The notes beneath the pieces were generated by a model, which was not told where the DNA came from, made no database searches, and saw only the letters and a program-made list of their open reading frames with translations. This document shows, piece after piece, positions 9,218 through 17,505 of a DNA stretch of 31,904 bases (within the stretch, counting starts at the first letter, position 1; every line of letters begins with the position of its first letter). The position numbers were made by a program, and so were the translations under genes. This stretch comes from Thiobacillus denitrificans. Its GTDB lineage: Bacteria > Pseudomonadota > Gammaproteobacteria > Burkholderiales > Thiobacillaceae. The DNA is taken from the NCBI GenBank assembly GCA_002403375.1, contig DHHQ01000023.1:1-31904 (forward strand), written 5' to 3'.

Positions 9218-10060
9218 TCAGTGGTGCTCGGCGTGCGCCATATCCAGATACACGATGGTCAGCGTCATGAAGATGAATGCCTGCAGCGTGATGATCAGGA
9301 TGTGGAACACCGCCCACGCCCACTGCAGGACACCGCCGAACGCAGCGAGCAGCCAGCCGCCGCCGAACATCAGCGCGATCAGGATGAAGATCATTTCACC
9401 GGCGTACATGTTGCCGAACAGACGCAGGGAGAGCGAAACCGGCTTGGCCAGCAGACCCACGCCCTCGAGCACGAGGTTGAGCGGGAACAGCCACTTGGGG
9501 AAGGGCTGGAAGGCCAGTTCGGCGAAGAAGCCGCCGGGGCCTTTCATCTTGAGGCTGTAGTAGATGATCAGAACGAAGATCGACAGCGACAGGCCGAAGG
9601 TGACGTTGGGGTCGGTCGTCGGAACCACCTTGAGATAGGGCACGCCCGCCAGGCTCGCCGCCCAGGGCAGCCAGTCGACGGGAATCAGGTCCATCGCGTT
9701 CATCAGGAACACCCAGACGAACACCGTCAGCGCGAGCGGCGCGACCAGCGGGTTATGGTGCGAGAACGAGCCGCGAACCGAGCCATGGATGAATTCGACG
9801 ATCCATTCGACGAAATTCTGCAGCCCGGCGGGAACGCCGGTGGTCGCCTTCTTGGCGGCCATGCGGAAGAAGAACAGGAACAGCACGCCGAGGCCGATCG
9901 AGAACAGCATGCTGTCTACGTTGATCGCCCAGAAGCCCATCTGAGCAGCCTCCTCGGCGCCGTGGGCGAAGCCCCAGGTGCCGTCGGGATGCTGGCCGTA
10001 GGTCAGGTTCTGCAGGTGGTGCTTGATGTACTCGCCAGAGGAATGGTATTCCGAAGCCAT
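9218..10060 (-). CDS. atpB: ATP synthase Fo a subunit
   Basis: The a subunit provides the proton half-channels against the c-ring. It has 280 residues and several hydrophobic helices. The essential arginine is in SLSLRLFGNMYAGE, around residue 220, and the last helices carry LQAFIFMTLTIVYL. The N-terminus (from MASEYHSSGEYIKHHL, start 10060) resembles proteobacterial AtpB. The open frame extends upstream to 10324, but that extension is Arg/Ala-rich sequence antisense to nothing and overlaps atpI, so I reject it. Ribosome binding site is weak. Confidence 0.95.
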   Translation of the reverse strand: MASEYHSSGEYIKHHLQNLTYGQHPDGTWGFAHGAEEAAQMGFWAINVDSMLFSIGLGVLFLFFFRMAAKKATTGVPAGLQNFVEWIVEFIHGSVRGSFSHHNPLVAPLALTVFVWVFLMNAMDLIPVDWLPWAASLAGVPYLKVVPTTDPNVTFGLSLSIFVLIIYYSLKMKGPGGFFAELAFQPFPKWLFPLNLVLEGVGLLAKPVSLSLRLFGNMYAGEMIFILIALMFGGGWLLAAFGGVLQWAWAVFHILIITLQAFIFMTLTIVYLDMAHAEHH

Positions 10061-10137
10061 AGTGATCAAATTTCGATAAGTGAGTTTTGGATGGGTGCGC
10101 GGCGCGCCCCATTCAAAACCGACCTCTTCCAGCCCCG

Positions 10138-10518
10138 CTAGCCGGCGCGCCTGCGTCCGCCCGCCAGCACCAGCCAGCCCAGCTGGGCCAGCACCAGCCC
10201 CAGCAGCAAGGGCAGCGGCGCCAACCCGAACACACCGAGCCCCAGCGCGAGCAGCACGACGAGCACCAGCATCCGCTCCACCGCAGCGCGCACGAACACG
10301 CCGAACAGTCGATGCTGGTCCCATTCGGGGTGGCGCATCGACTGCCGCTCGCGCAGCACGAGCACCGCGCTGACCGCCAGCGCCACCAGACCGCCGTACA
10401 GGACGGCCAGGCCCGCCTGGAATCCGGCGAAGGCGCCTGCCGCGAGAGCAGCGATCACCGCCAGACCTGCCTGCGCCATGGCAACCCGAGAGATGCCGCT
10501 ATGGTTGCCGGTGAACAT
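10138..10518 (-). CDS. atpI: ATP synthase subunit I (AtpI, assembly-related membrane protein)
   Basis: A small hydrophobic protein of 126 residues from the ATG at 10518; a TTG at 10536 would add six residues. Four hydrophobic segments are visible: VAMAQAGLAVIAALAAGAF, an AGLAVLYGGLVALAVSAVLV stretch, RMLVLVVLLALGLGV, and PLLLGLVLAQLGWLVL. The middle polar region HPEWDQHRLFGVFVRAAVER fits the AtpI / ATP synthase I family, which lies first in atp operons and has a role in c-ring assembly or ion supply. Sequence conservation in this family is low, so the name rests mainly on position and topology. Confidence 0.85.
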   Translation of the reverse strand: MFTGNHSGISRVAMAQAGLAVIAALAAGAFAGFQAGLAVLYGGLVALAVSAVLVLRERQSMRHPEWDQHRLFGVFVRAAVERMLVLVVLLALGLGVFGLAPLPLLLGLVLAQLGWLVLAGGRRRAG

Positions 10519-10556
10519 TAGCCGATTATGATACAAGAATTAGTGAGGTCTATGCA

Positions 10557-10577
10557 ATCATCAAGCAGCTTGATGAT
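10557..10577. repeat. 21-bp perfect palindrome upstream of the atp operon
   Basis: Ten-base arms ATCATCAAGC and GCTTGATGAT flank a single central A. It lies 39 bases upstream of the atpI ATG in the parB-atpI spacer. It has no T-run, so it is more like a protein-binding operator or an RNA hairpin near the 5' end of the atp transcript than a terminator. Function unknown. Confidence 0.8.
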
Positions 10578-10582
10578 GAATT

Positions 10583-10596
10583 TCACTATGTAGTGA
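10583..10596. repeat. Second short palindrome upstream of the atp operon
   Basis: TCACTA and TAGTGA arms separated by TG, six bases from the 21-bp palindrome at 10557-10577. Together they give two adjacent dyads within 40 bp of AT-rich spacer, between the parB terminator and atpI. Confidence 0.6.
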
Positions 10597-10609
10597 TGTT
10601 GTATAGCCG

Positions 10610-10646
10610 AAAAATCGCGGGCCGCCACACCGACGGCCCGCGATTT
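10610..10646 (-). terminator. Rho-independent terminator of the mnmG-rsmG-parAB cluster
   Basis: A perfect 12-bp stem (10612-10623 with 10635-10646; a further G-C pair extends it to 13) is very GC-rich. Read on the minus strand it ends in five T (A-run 10610-10614). The stem starts within the parB stop codon. It insulates the atp operon from par transcription. Confidence 0.9.
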
Positions 10647-11497
10647 CAGAGTTCGATGCCGAGACGCTGCAGCAGGCCCTGCAGCTCGTCCGGGCTGGAA
10701 AAACTCAGCGTCAGCCGGCCGCCGCCGCGGTTGTTGGTCTGCACGTGCGCGGTCATGCCGAGCGCGTCGGACAGCGCCTCCTCGAGACGCGCCACGTCCC
10801 GCGAGGCGGCGGGCCTGGGCGACGGCGACGCGGCGTCCTTCAGGCGCGCGACGCGGCGCTCGACCTCGCGCACCGACAGGCCGCGGGTCTCGATCTCGTG
10901 CGCGAGCTCGCGCTGCGGACCCGCCTGCAGCGGCAGCAGCGCCCGCGCATGGCCCATCTCGATCAGGCCCGCGCTCAGCATCTCCTGCACCGGACGCGAC
11001 AGGTTCAGCAGGCGCAGCAGGTTGGAAACCGCCGCCCGCGATTTTCCGACCGCCTGCGCGACCGCGTCGTGGGTCATGCCGAATTCGTGGATCAGGCGCT
11101 GCAGGCCGTGCGCCTCGTCGATGGCGTTGAGGTCCTCGCGCTGGATGTTCTCGATCAGCGCCATCGCCGCCACCGCATCGTCGGCGACCTCCTTGACCAG
11201 CACCGGCACCTCGGCGAGTCCCGCGAGCTGCGCCGCGCGCCAGCGGCGCTCGCCGGCGATGATCTCGTAGCCGCCGGCCGTCTCGCGCACCAGGATCGGC
11301 TGCATCAGGCCCTGCGCGCGGATCGAGTCGGCGAGCTCCTGCAGGGAATCGCCGTCCATCTGGGTGCGCGGCTGGTATTTGCCCGGCGCGAGCTGGGTCA
11401 CGCTCAGCATGCGCAGGTCGCCCTGCGGCGGCACGGCACTGTCCTCACCGCCGAGCAGGGCGTCGAGCCCGCGTCCGAGGCCTTTCGGTTTCGCCAT
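10646..11497 (-). CDS. parB: Chromosome partitioning protein ParB (parS-binding CTPase clamp)
   Basis: ParB binds parS and loads as a sliding CTP-dependent clamp that ParA uses to segregate the origin. It has 283 residues. The N-terminus (MAKPKGLGRGLDALLG) is the usual ParA-interacting peptide. The CTP-binding motifs are present: YQPR near residue 41, GERRWR at 82-87 and ENIQREDLN at 116-124. A helix-turn-helix for parS recognition follows at about 140-163 (VAQAVGKSRAAVSNLLRLL). The C-terminal dimerisation segment ends LQGLLQRLGIEL. The start at 11497 is one base after the parA stop, with GAGGG upstream inside parA. Three candidate parS sites lie 3-8 kb away, towards the origin. Confidence 0.96.
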   Translation of the reverse strand: MAKPKGLGRGLDALLGGEDSAVPPQGDLRMLSVTQLAPGKYQPRTQMDGDSLQELADSIRAQGLMQPILVRETAGGYEIIAGERRWRAAQLAGLAEVPVLVKEVADDAVAAMALIENIQREDLNAIDEAHGLQRLIHEFGMTHDAVAQAVGKSRAAVSNLLRLLNLSRPVQEMLSAGLIEMGHARALLPLQAGPQRELAHEIETRGLSVREVERRVARLKDAASPSPRPAASRDVARLEEALSDALGMTAHVQTNNRGGGRLTLSFSSPDELQGLLQRLGIEL

Positions 11498-11498
11498 G

Positions 11499-12293
11499 TC
11501 AGTTGCCCTCCGTGTCGGTGACGCCCGCGCCCTTGCGGGCGCGCGCGAGGATTTCCCCGGCCAGTTCAAGGTACGCCTTGCTGCCGCGGCAATGGGCGTC
11601 GTACGCCAGGACCGGCTTGCCGTGGCTGGGCGCCTCGGCGAGGCGGACGTTGCGCGGGATCACGGTGTCGTACACCTTGTCGCCGAAGTGCTGCTTGAGC
11701 TGGTCCGACACCTGCTGCGCGAGCGTGCTGCGCGGATCGAACATCACCCGCAGCAGGCCCTCGATCTGGATGCCGGGGTTGAGGCGCTGCTTGACCTTCT
11801 TGATGGTCGCGACGAGGTCGGTCAGCCCCTCGAGTGCGTAGTACTCGCACTGCATCGGAATCAGCACCGACTCCGCCGCCGCGAACGCGTTGACGGTCAG
11901 CAGGTTGAGCGTCGGCGGGCAGTCGAGCAGGACGAAATCGTAGTCGTCTGCCACCTGCGCGAGCGCGACCTTCAGCCGCAGGTCGCGCTGCTCGAGGTTC
12001 ACCAGGTCGATCTCCGCGCCGGCGAGTTCGCGGTTGGCGGGGATGACGTCGAAATGCCCCGGCTCCGAACGCATCTTGGCGTCGCGCACGGTGACCTGGT
12101 TGAGCAGGATCTGGTACACGGTCGGGAGCGCGCTGCGCTTCTCGATCCCGGCACCCATGGTGGCGTTGCCCTGCGGATCGAGGTCGGCCAGCAGCACGCG
12201 CTGGCCGAGCGCGGCGAGGCTCGCCGCCAGGTTCACCGCCGTCGTGGTCTTGCCCACGCCGCCTTTCTGGTTGGCGATAGCCAGGATTTTCAT
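11499..12293 (-). CDS. parA: Chromosome partitioning ATPase ParA (Soj-like)
   Basis: ParA is a deviant Walker ATPase that binds non-specific DNA as an ATP dimer and drives movement of ParB-parS complexes. It has 264 residues. The deviant Walker A motif KGGVGKTTT at about 10-18 has the signature first lysine. Walker A' is DLDPQGN and Walker B FVLLDCPPTLN. There is no N-terminal helix-turn-helix, which places it with chromosomal (type Ib-like/Soj) ParA and not autoregulating plasmid ParA. Its ATG overlaps the rsmG stop by four bases (ATGA at 12290-12293). Confidence 0.96.
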   Translation of the reverse strand: MKILAIANQKGGVGKTTTAVNLAASLAALGQRVLLADLDPQGNATMGAGIEKRSALPTVYQILLNQVTVRDAKMRSEPGHFDVIPANRELAGAEIDLVNLEQRDLRLKVALAQVADDYDFVLLDCPPTLNLLTVNAFAAAESVLIPMQCEYYALEGLTDLVATIKKVKQRLNPGIQIEGLLRVMFDPRSTLAQQVSDQLKQHFGDKVYDTVIPRNVRLAEAPSHGKPVLAYDAHCRGSKAYLELAGEILARARKGAGVTDTEGN

Positions 12294-12916
12294 GCGACAC
12301 GCTCCAGTACGATCAAATGACGGCTCGCCTCGAGGCCCGGCACGACGAGCGCGTGGTCAGCACTCACTCTCACGTCAGCCGGCAGCACGGCTATCTCTTC
12401 GTTCGGATACAGGCCTTTCATCGCCAGCCACTGGCCGCCGGGGGCGAGGAGGTGGCCGGTCAGCAGGACGAACTCCCTGAGGTCGGAGAAGGCGCGCGAG
12501 GTGATGACGTCGAAGCGCGCGTCGGGCCGGTAATCCTCGACCCGGCTCGTCACCACGCTCAGGTTGGCGAGTCCCAGTTCGGCCTTGGCCTGCAGCAGGA
12601 ACGCGGTCTTCTTGGCGATGCTGTCGATCAGCGTCACACGCAGGTCGGGCCGGGCGATCGCCAGCGGAATGCCGGGCAGGCCGCCGCCGCTGCCGACGTC
12701 GAGCACGCGATCGCCCTTGAAAAACGGCACCGCCGCCAGCGAGTCGAGCAGGTGGTGGCTCACCATGCGCCCGGCATCGCGCACCGCGGTCAGGTTGTAG
12801 ACGCGGTTCCACTTGTCGAGCAACGCCAGGTAAGCGAGCAACCTCGCCTCGGCGCCGTCGGGCAACGCCAGCCCGAGGGCGGCGACTCCCGCCCTCAATT
12901 GCGATTCGACACTCAT
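12290..12916 (-). CDS. rsmG: 16S rRNA (guanine-N7)-methyltransferase RsmG (GidB)
   Basis: RsmG methylates G527 of 16S rRNA using S-adenosylmethionine; loss gives low-level streptomycin resistance in many bacteria. It has 208 residues. The Rossmann motif I VLDVGSGGGLPG lies at 71-82, and the family stretch WNRVYNLTAVRD precedes it. SRAFSDLREFV and LAMKGLYPNEEI follow. Its start overlaps the mnmG stop (ATGA at 12913-12916), and its stop overlaps the parA start in the same way, so the four genes are probably translated in a coupled manner. Confidence 0.96.
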   Translation of the reverse strand: MSVESQLRAGVAALGLALPDGAEARLLAYLALLDKWNRVYNLTAVRDAGRMVSHHLLDSLAAVPFFKGDRVLDVGSGGGLPGIPLAIARPDLRVTLIDSIAKKTAFLLQAKAELGLANLSVVTSRVEDYRPDARFDVITSRAFSDLREFVLLTGHLLAPGGQWLAMKGLYPNEEIAVLPADVRVSADHALVVPGLEASRHLIVLERVA

Positions 12917-14811
12917 GCGGTTTTCTTTTCCTGGTCGGGCCTGAAGCCGCGCTTGGCGTAGATCAGCAGCACCGAAATCGCCGCTGGGGTGACGCCCTGC
13001 AGGCGCGCGGCCTGACCGAGCGTTTCCGGGCGCGCCTTCTGCAGGCGCTGGCGCACCTCCATCGACAGCGCGGTAAGCTGGCTGTAGTCGAGGTCGGCGG
13101 GCAGGCGCAGCGTCTCCTGCTCGCGATGCTTCTCGACCTCCTCGTTCTGGCGGTCGATGTAGCCCTGGTACTTGGCGGCGATCTCGACCTGCTCGGCGAC
13201 GCGCGCGTCGTCGACGCCAGGCCCGCCCCCCGGCAGTGCGAGCACACGCGCGTAATCGAGCGTGGGCCGGCGCAGCAGGTCGAACAGGCTGTATTCGCGC
13301 TCGATCGGCTGCCCGATGAGCCGCGTCGCCTCCTCCGCCGGGAGAATCGCCGGGTTGACCCAGGTCGACTTCAGGCGCTCGGTCTCGCGCGCCACGGCAT
13401 CGCGCTTGCGGTTGAAAGCGTCCCAGCGCGCGTCGTCGACCACGCCGAGCTCGCGGCCGGTCTCGGTGAGCCGCATGTCGGCGTTGTCCTCGCGCAGCTG
13501 CAGGCGGTATTCGGCGCGGCTGGTGAACATGCGGTAGGGCTCGGAAACGCCGCGCGTGATCAGGTCGTCGACCAGCACGCCGAGATACGCCTCGTGGCGT
13601 CCCGGGCTCCACGCCTCCCTGCCCTGCACCTGCAGCCCGGCGTTGACGCCGGCGAGCAGGCCCTGCGCGGCGGCCTCCTCGTAGCCGGTGGTGCCGTTGA
13701 TCTGTCCGGCGAAGAAGAGGCCGGCGATCGACTTGGTTTCGAGCGAGGCCTTGAGCGCGCGCGGGTCGTAGTAGTCGTACTCGATCGCGTAGCCGGGGCG
13801 CAGGATGTGCGCGCGCTCCAGGCCAGGGATCGAGCGCACGATCGCCAGCTGCACGTCGAACGGCAGCGAAGTCGAGATGCCGTTGGGATAGACCTCGTGG
13901 GTGGTGAGTCCCTCGGGCTCGAGGAAGATCTGGTGGCTCGCCTTGTCGGCGAAGCGCGTGATCTTGTCCTCGATCGACGGGCAGTAGCGCGGCCCCACCC
14001 CCTCGATCACGCCGGTGTACATCGGCGAGCGGTCGAGGCCGCCGCGGATGATTTCGTGGGTCGCGGCCGTGGTGTGCGTGATCCAGCACGGTCGCTGCTC
14101 GGGATGCATCGACCCGTCGCCCATGAAGGAGAACACCGGCGCCGGGTCGTCGCCCGGCTGCACCTGCGTCCGGCCGTAGTCGATCGTGCGGCCGTCGATG
14201 CGCGGCGGCGTGCCGGTCTTCAGCCGGCCGGCCGGCAGCTCGAGCTCGCGCAGGCGCGCGGCGAGCGACACCGCGGGCGGGTCGCCCATGCGACCGGCCT
14301 GGAAGTTCTCCAGCCCGACGTGCACCAGGCCGGCGAGGAAGGTGCCGGCGGTCAGCACCACCGCGCGGCCGGAAAACACGATGCCGAGCTGGGTCCTTAC
14401 CCCGGCGATGCGGTCGCCTTCGAGCAGCAGGTCGTCGACCGCCTGCTGGAAGATCGTGAGATCGGGCTGGTTTTCCAGGCGGCGACGGATCGCCGCCTTG
14501 TACAGGACCCGGTCGGCCTGCGCGCGCGTGGCGCGCACCGCCGGACCCTTCGAAGAATTGAGCGTGCGGAACTGGATCCCCGCCTCGTCGGTGGCGAGCG
14601 CCATCGCGCCGCCGAGCGCGTCGACCTCCCTGACCAGATGTCCCTTGCCGATGCCGCCGATCGACGGGTTGCACGACATCGCGCCGAGCGTTTCGATGTT
14701 GTGCGTCAGCAGCAGCGTCTTCACGCCCATCCGCGCGGACGCGAGTGCAGCCTCGGTGCCGGCGTGGCCGCCACCGACGACGATGACATCGAAGGATTCG
14801 GGGAATTGCAT
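12913..14811 (-). CDS. mnmG: tRNA uridine-5-carboxymethylaminomethyl modification enzyme MnmG (GidA)
   Basis: MnmG is the FAD subunit that with MnmE installs cmnm5 on the wobble uridine of several tRNAs. It has 632 residues from the ATG at 14811, which aligns with the usual N-terminus (MQFPESFDVIVVGGGHAGTE); an ATG at 14823 would add four. The FAD-binding GGGHAG motif, SCNPSIGGIGKGHL, GPAVRATRAQADR, the FAD-contacting GLFFAGQINGTTGYEEAAAQ region and the C-terminal GVTPAAISVLLIYAKR are all visible. Its partner gene mnmE is about 8 kb away. A parS-like site lies just upstream. Confidence 0.97.
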   Translation of the reverse strand: MQFPESFDVIVVGGGHAGTEAALASARMGVKTLLLTHNIETLGAMSCNPSIGGIGKGHLVREVDALGGAMALATDEAGIQFRTLNSSKGPAVRATRAQADRVLYKAAIRRRLENQPDLTIFQQAVDDLLLEGDRIAGVRTQLGIVFSGRAVVLTAGTFLAGLVHVGLENFQAGRMGDPPAVSLAARLRELELPAGRLKTGTPPRIDGRTIDYGRTQVQPGDDPAPVFSFMGDGSMHPEQRPCWITHTTAATHEIIRGGLDRSPMYTGVIEGVGPRYCPSIEDKITRFADKASHQIFLEPEGLTTHEVYPNGISTSLPFDVQLAIVRSIPGLERAHILRPGYAIEYDYYDPRALKASLETKSIAGLFFAGQINGTTGYEEAAAQGLLAGVNAGLQVQGREAWSPGRHEAYLGVLVDDLITRGVSEPYRMFTSRAEYRLQLREDNADMRLTETGRELGVVDDARWDAFNRKRDAVARETERLKSTWVNPAILPAEEATRLIGQPIEREYSLFDLLRRPTLDYARVLALPGGGPGVDDARVAEQVEIAAKYQGYIDRQNEEVEKHREQETLRLPADLDYSQLTALSMEVRQRLQKARPETLGQAARLQGVTPAAISVLLIYAKRGFRPDQEKKTA

Positions 14812-14843
14812 GATGGGCGCCATTCTACCCCGGGCGCCGGCCT

Positions 14844-14859
14844 GGTTCCACGTGAAACA
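14844..14859. promoter_or_regulatory. parS-like site 1 (ParB binding site)
   Basis: GGTTCCACGTGAAACA matches the general bacterial parS 16-mer at 14 of 16 positions, with the central CACGTG and one intact half site. It sits in the 51-base gap between the Uup-like gene and mnmG. The other half carries a C at position 5, as seen in Pseudomonas-type parS. ParB binding is inferred. Confidence 0.8.
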
Positions 14860-14862
14860 TCG

Positions 14863-16767
14863 TCAGGCGCCGGACGCCTGTTTGGCTTCCAGCGCTTCCC
14901 AGCGCGTCAGCGCGTCGAGCAACTCGGCTTCGATCGCCTCGCTCCGCGCATGCAGCGCGGCGGCCTCCTGGGCACGTTCCTGGTAAAGCGCCGGATCCGC
15001 GAGCCGGGCGGCCAGCTCGGCCTGCTCGTTCTCCAGCGCCTCGATGCGCGCCGGTAGGCTTTCGAGCTCGCGTGCTTCCTTGTAGCTGAGACCCGACCTG
15101 GGGGCCGCCTTCGCGGGCGGGGCCTTGGCCGTCGCAGGCTTGCTGGGGCCGCCCTTTTCCGCCTCGGCTTCGCGCCGCTGTTTCCACGCCCGCCAGTCCG
15201 CGTAGCCGCCGACGATCTCGGTCAGCCTGCCCTCCCCCTCGAACGCGATCGACTGGGTGACGACGTTGTCGAGAAAGGCGCGGTCGTGCGAAACGATGAT
15301 GACGGTTCCGCCGTAGTCCTGCAGCAACTGCTCGAGCAACTCGAGCGTGTCGATATCGAGATCGTTGGTCGGTTCGTCGAGCACCAGCAGGTTCGCCGGC
15401 CGCGCGAACAGCCGGGCGAGCAGCAGCCGGTTGCGTTCGCCCCCCGACAGCGCCGACACCTTGGCGCGCGCGCGCTCGGCCGGGAACAGGAAATCCTCCA
15501 GATAGCTGATGACGTGCTTCTTCTGGCCGGCGATCTCGACGTAGTCGGAGCCGGGCGAGATCGTGTCGACCAGCGTCGCATCGTCGTCGAGCTGGTTGCG
15601 GAACTGGTCGAAGTACGCCACCTCGAGCTTGGTGCCCTGCTTGATCCAGCCCGCCTGCGGCTTCAGTTCGCCGAGGATGAGCCGAATCAGCGTGGTCTTG
15701 CCGGCGCCGTTCGGCCCGAGCAGGCCGAGCTTGTCGCCGCGCAGGATGGTGGTCGAAAAATCGCGGATCAGCTCGCGGCCGTCGTAGCCGTAGCGCACAT
15801 GGTCGAGCTCGGCCACCACCTTGCCCGAACGCTCGCCGGCGTCGATCTGGAACCCCACCTGGCCCTGGTGCGCGATGCGCGCCTCGCGCGTGCGGCGCAG
15901 CTGCTCGAGCCGGCGCACGCGGCCCTCGTTGCGGGTGCGGCGGGCCTCGACGCCCTTGCGGATCCACGCCTCCTCCTGCTTCCAGAACTTGTCGAACTTG
16001 CGGTTGTGGACCGCCTCGACCTCGAGCTGCTCCGCCTTCTTTTCCTGATAAGCGCTGAAATTGCCCAGGTACTCGCGCAGCTGGCCGCGGTCGAGCTCGA
16101 CGATGCGGTTCGCGACGTTGTCGAGAAAGCGCCGGTCGTGGGTGATGAAGAGCAGCGCGCCACGGTAATCGTTGAGCAGGCTTTCGAGCCATTCGATCGC
16201 CGCGAAGTCGAGATGGTTGGTCGGTTCGTCGAGCAGGAGCAGCTCCGGCTCGGCGACCAGCGCACGCGCCAGCGCCACCCGCTTCTTCAGGCCGCCCGAC
16301 AGCGTCTCGACCGTCGTCTCGGCGTCGAGCGCCAGTCGCTGCAGCGTCTCCTCGACCCGGCTGTTCAGGCGCCAGGCGTCTGCCGCCTCGAGCTCGTGCG
16401 ACAGGCGCTCGAGGTCGGCGAACGCAGCCTCGTTGCCCTCGGCCACCGCGTGGGCCGCCGCGTGGTAGTCGGCGAGCAGCCGTTGCGCGGCCCCTACCCC
16501 CTCGGCGACTGCCTCGAACACGGTGTGGCCCGGCTGGAACTGCGGCTCCTGCGGAACGTAGGCGAGGCGCAAGCCCGGCGAACGCCACAGCTCGCCGGCG
16601 TCGGGCTGGCTTTCGCCGGCGATGAGCTTCAGCAGGCTCGACTTGCCTGTGCCGTTGCGCCCGATCAGCCCGATGCGCTCCCCGGCCTCGATCACCAGCG
16701 AGGCGCCGTCGAGCAGCGGGTGGTGCCCGTAGGCGAGTTCAAGTCGGTCGAAAGTCAGCAGCGGCAT
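14863..16767 (-). CDS. uup: ABC-F family ATPase, Uup-like
   Basis: A soluble ABC-F protein of 634 residues with two ATPase domains and no membrane segments. The first P-loop GRNGTGKSS is at 36-44, with signature LSGGLKKR and LLLDEPTNHLD. The second domain has GPNGAGKTT, LSGGERNR and LVLDEPTNDLDIDT. After about residue 540 comes a Lys/Ala-rich linker and a C-terminal coiled coil (from LPARIEALENEQ), the domain that binds DNA or ribosomes in Uup. The length equals E. coli Uup (635). ABC-F proteins act on the ribosome, and Uup also influences transposon excision and replication intermediates in E. coli. The exact role here is inferred. Other ABC-F members such as EttA lack this C-terminal coiled coil. 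Confidence 0.85.
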   Translation of the reverse strand: MPLLTFDRLELAYGHHPLLDGASLVIEAGERIGLIGRNGTGKSSLLKLIAGESQPDAGELWRSPGLRLAYVPQEPQFQPGHTVFEAVAEGVGAAQRLLADYHAAAHAVAEGNEAAFADLERLSHELEAADAWRLNSRVEETLQRLALDAETTVETLSGGLKKRVALARALVAEPELLLLDEPTNHLDFAAIEWLESLLNDYRGALLFITHDRRFLDNVANRIVELDRGQLREYLGNFSAYQEKKAEQLEVEAVHNRKFDKFWKQEEAWIRKGVEARRTRNEGRVRRLEQLRRTREARIAHQGQVGFQIDAGERSGKVVAELDHVRYGYDGRELIRDFSTTILRGDKLGLLGPNGAGKTTLIRLILGELKPQAGWIKQGTKLEVAYFDQFRNQLDDDATLVDTISPGSDYVEIAGQKKHVISYLEDFLFPAERARAKVSALSGGERNRLLLARLFARPANLLVLDEPTNDLDIDTLELLEQLLQDYGGTVIIVSHDRAFLDNVVTQSIAFEGEGRLTEIVGGYADWRAWKQRREAEAEKGGPSKPATAKAPPAKAAPRSGLSYKEARELESLPARIEALENEQAELAARLADPALYQERAQEAAALHARSEAIEAELLDALTRWEALEAKQASGA

Positions 16768-16794
16768 GGCGGGTTCTTCGGTTGAGGGGCGGAA

Positions 16795-17505
16795 TTATCC
16801 GCGATAAATCGCCGCGTGGACGGCGCGCGCGATGCGCAGTGCATGCGGGGTATCGCCGTGCAGGCTGAGGGTGTCGGCCGCCACCTGCAGGCTGCCGCCG
16901 TCCGCGGTGCCCAGCAGGCGCCCCTCGGCAAGCGCGAGCGCCTGGTGCGCGGCCAGCTGCGGATCGTCCAGCACCGCCCCGGGCGTTTCACGTGAAACCA
17001 GCTGCCCGCTCGGGTGGTAGCGGCGATCGACGAAGGCCTCGTTGAGCACGGCAAGGCCCGCTGCACGCCCCGCCGCGATCAGCGTCGACCCCGACAGCCC
17101 GATCAGCTCGAGCCGGGGGTCGACCGCCGCGACCGCCTGTGCGACCGCCGCCGCGAGCTCGGCGTCGACTGCCGCGACGTTGTAGAGCGCGCCGTGCGGC
17201 TTCACGTGGGCAAGCCGAATTCCCAGCCGCGCCGCATGCTCGGCGAGCGCCTCGGTCTGTTCGCGCACCCAGGCGCTCACCTGGTCCGGCGTGGCGGCGA
17301 GCCGTCGTCGGCCGAAGTTCGCGCGATCCGGGTAGCTCGGATGCGCCCCGACCGCGACCTCGTGTTCGAGGGCCACCCGCAGCGCGGCGAGCATGCTGCC
17401 ATCGTCTCCGGCGTGGCCGCCGCAGGCGATCGACACGCGCGAAACGTAGGGCATCAGCGCTGCGTCGTCGTAGCCTTCGCCGATGTCCGCGTTCAGTTCG
17501 ATCAT
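16795..17505 (-). CDS. pxpA: 5-oxoprolinase subunit A (LamB/YcsF family)
   Basis: PxpA works with PxpB and PxpC to open 5-oxoproline (pyroglutamate), a damage product of glutamine, to glutamate using ATP. It has 236 residues. The family signature IELNADIGEGY starts at residue 2, followed by SIACGGHAGD, VGAHPSYPDRANFGRR, and VKPHGALYN. Later come EAFVDRRYHPSG and LHGDTPHA. GAGGAGG precedes the ATG at 17505, and this start overlaps the pxpC stop by four bases. A parS-like site is embedded in codons near residue 170 (VSRET), where the local codon choice (GTT TCA CGT GAA) is less GC-rich than its surroundings. Confidence 0.94.
   Translation of the reverse strand: MIELNADIGEGYDDAALMPYVSRVSIACGGHAGDDGSMLAALRVALEHEVAVGAHPSYPDRANFGRRRLAATPDQVSAWVREQTEALAEHAARLGIRLAHVKPHGALYNVAAVDAELAAAVAQAVAAVDPRLELIGLSGSTLIAAGRAAGLAVLNEAFVDRRYHPSGQLVSRETPGAVLDDPQLAAHQALALAEGRLLGTADGGSLQVAADTLSLHGDTPHALRIARAVHAAIYRG
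16984..16999. promoter_or_regulatory. parS-like site 2 inside pxpA
   Basis: CGTTTCACGTGAAACC holds the full 14-bp parS core palindrome, with only the outermost base of each arm off consensus. It is entirely within the pxpA coding sequence, in about the last third of the gene. Confidence 0.88.

Noticed and set aside
10061..10324. N-terminal extension of AtpB
   Set aside because: It would overlap atpI on the same strand and is low-complexity Ala/Arg/Gly sequence.
17201..17210. TTCACGTGGG in pxpA as a fourth parS
   Set aside because: Only one half site is partly matched and the other arm is off consensus; too weak beside the clear site at 16984-16999.
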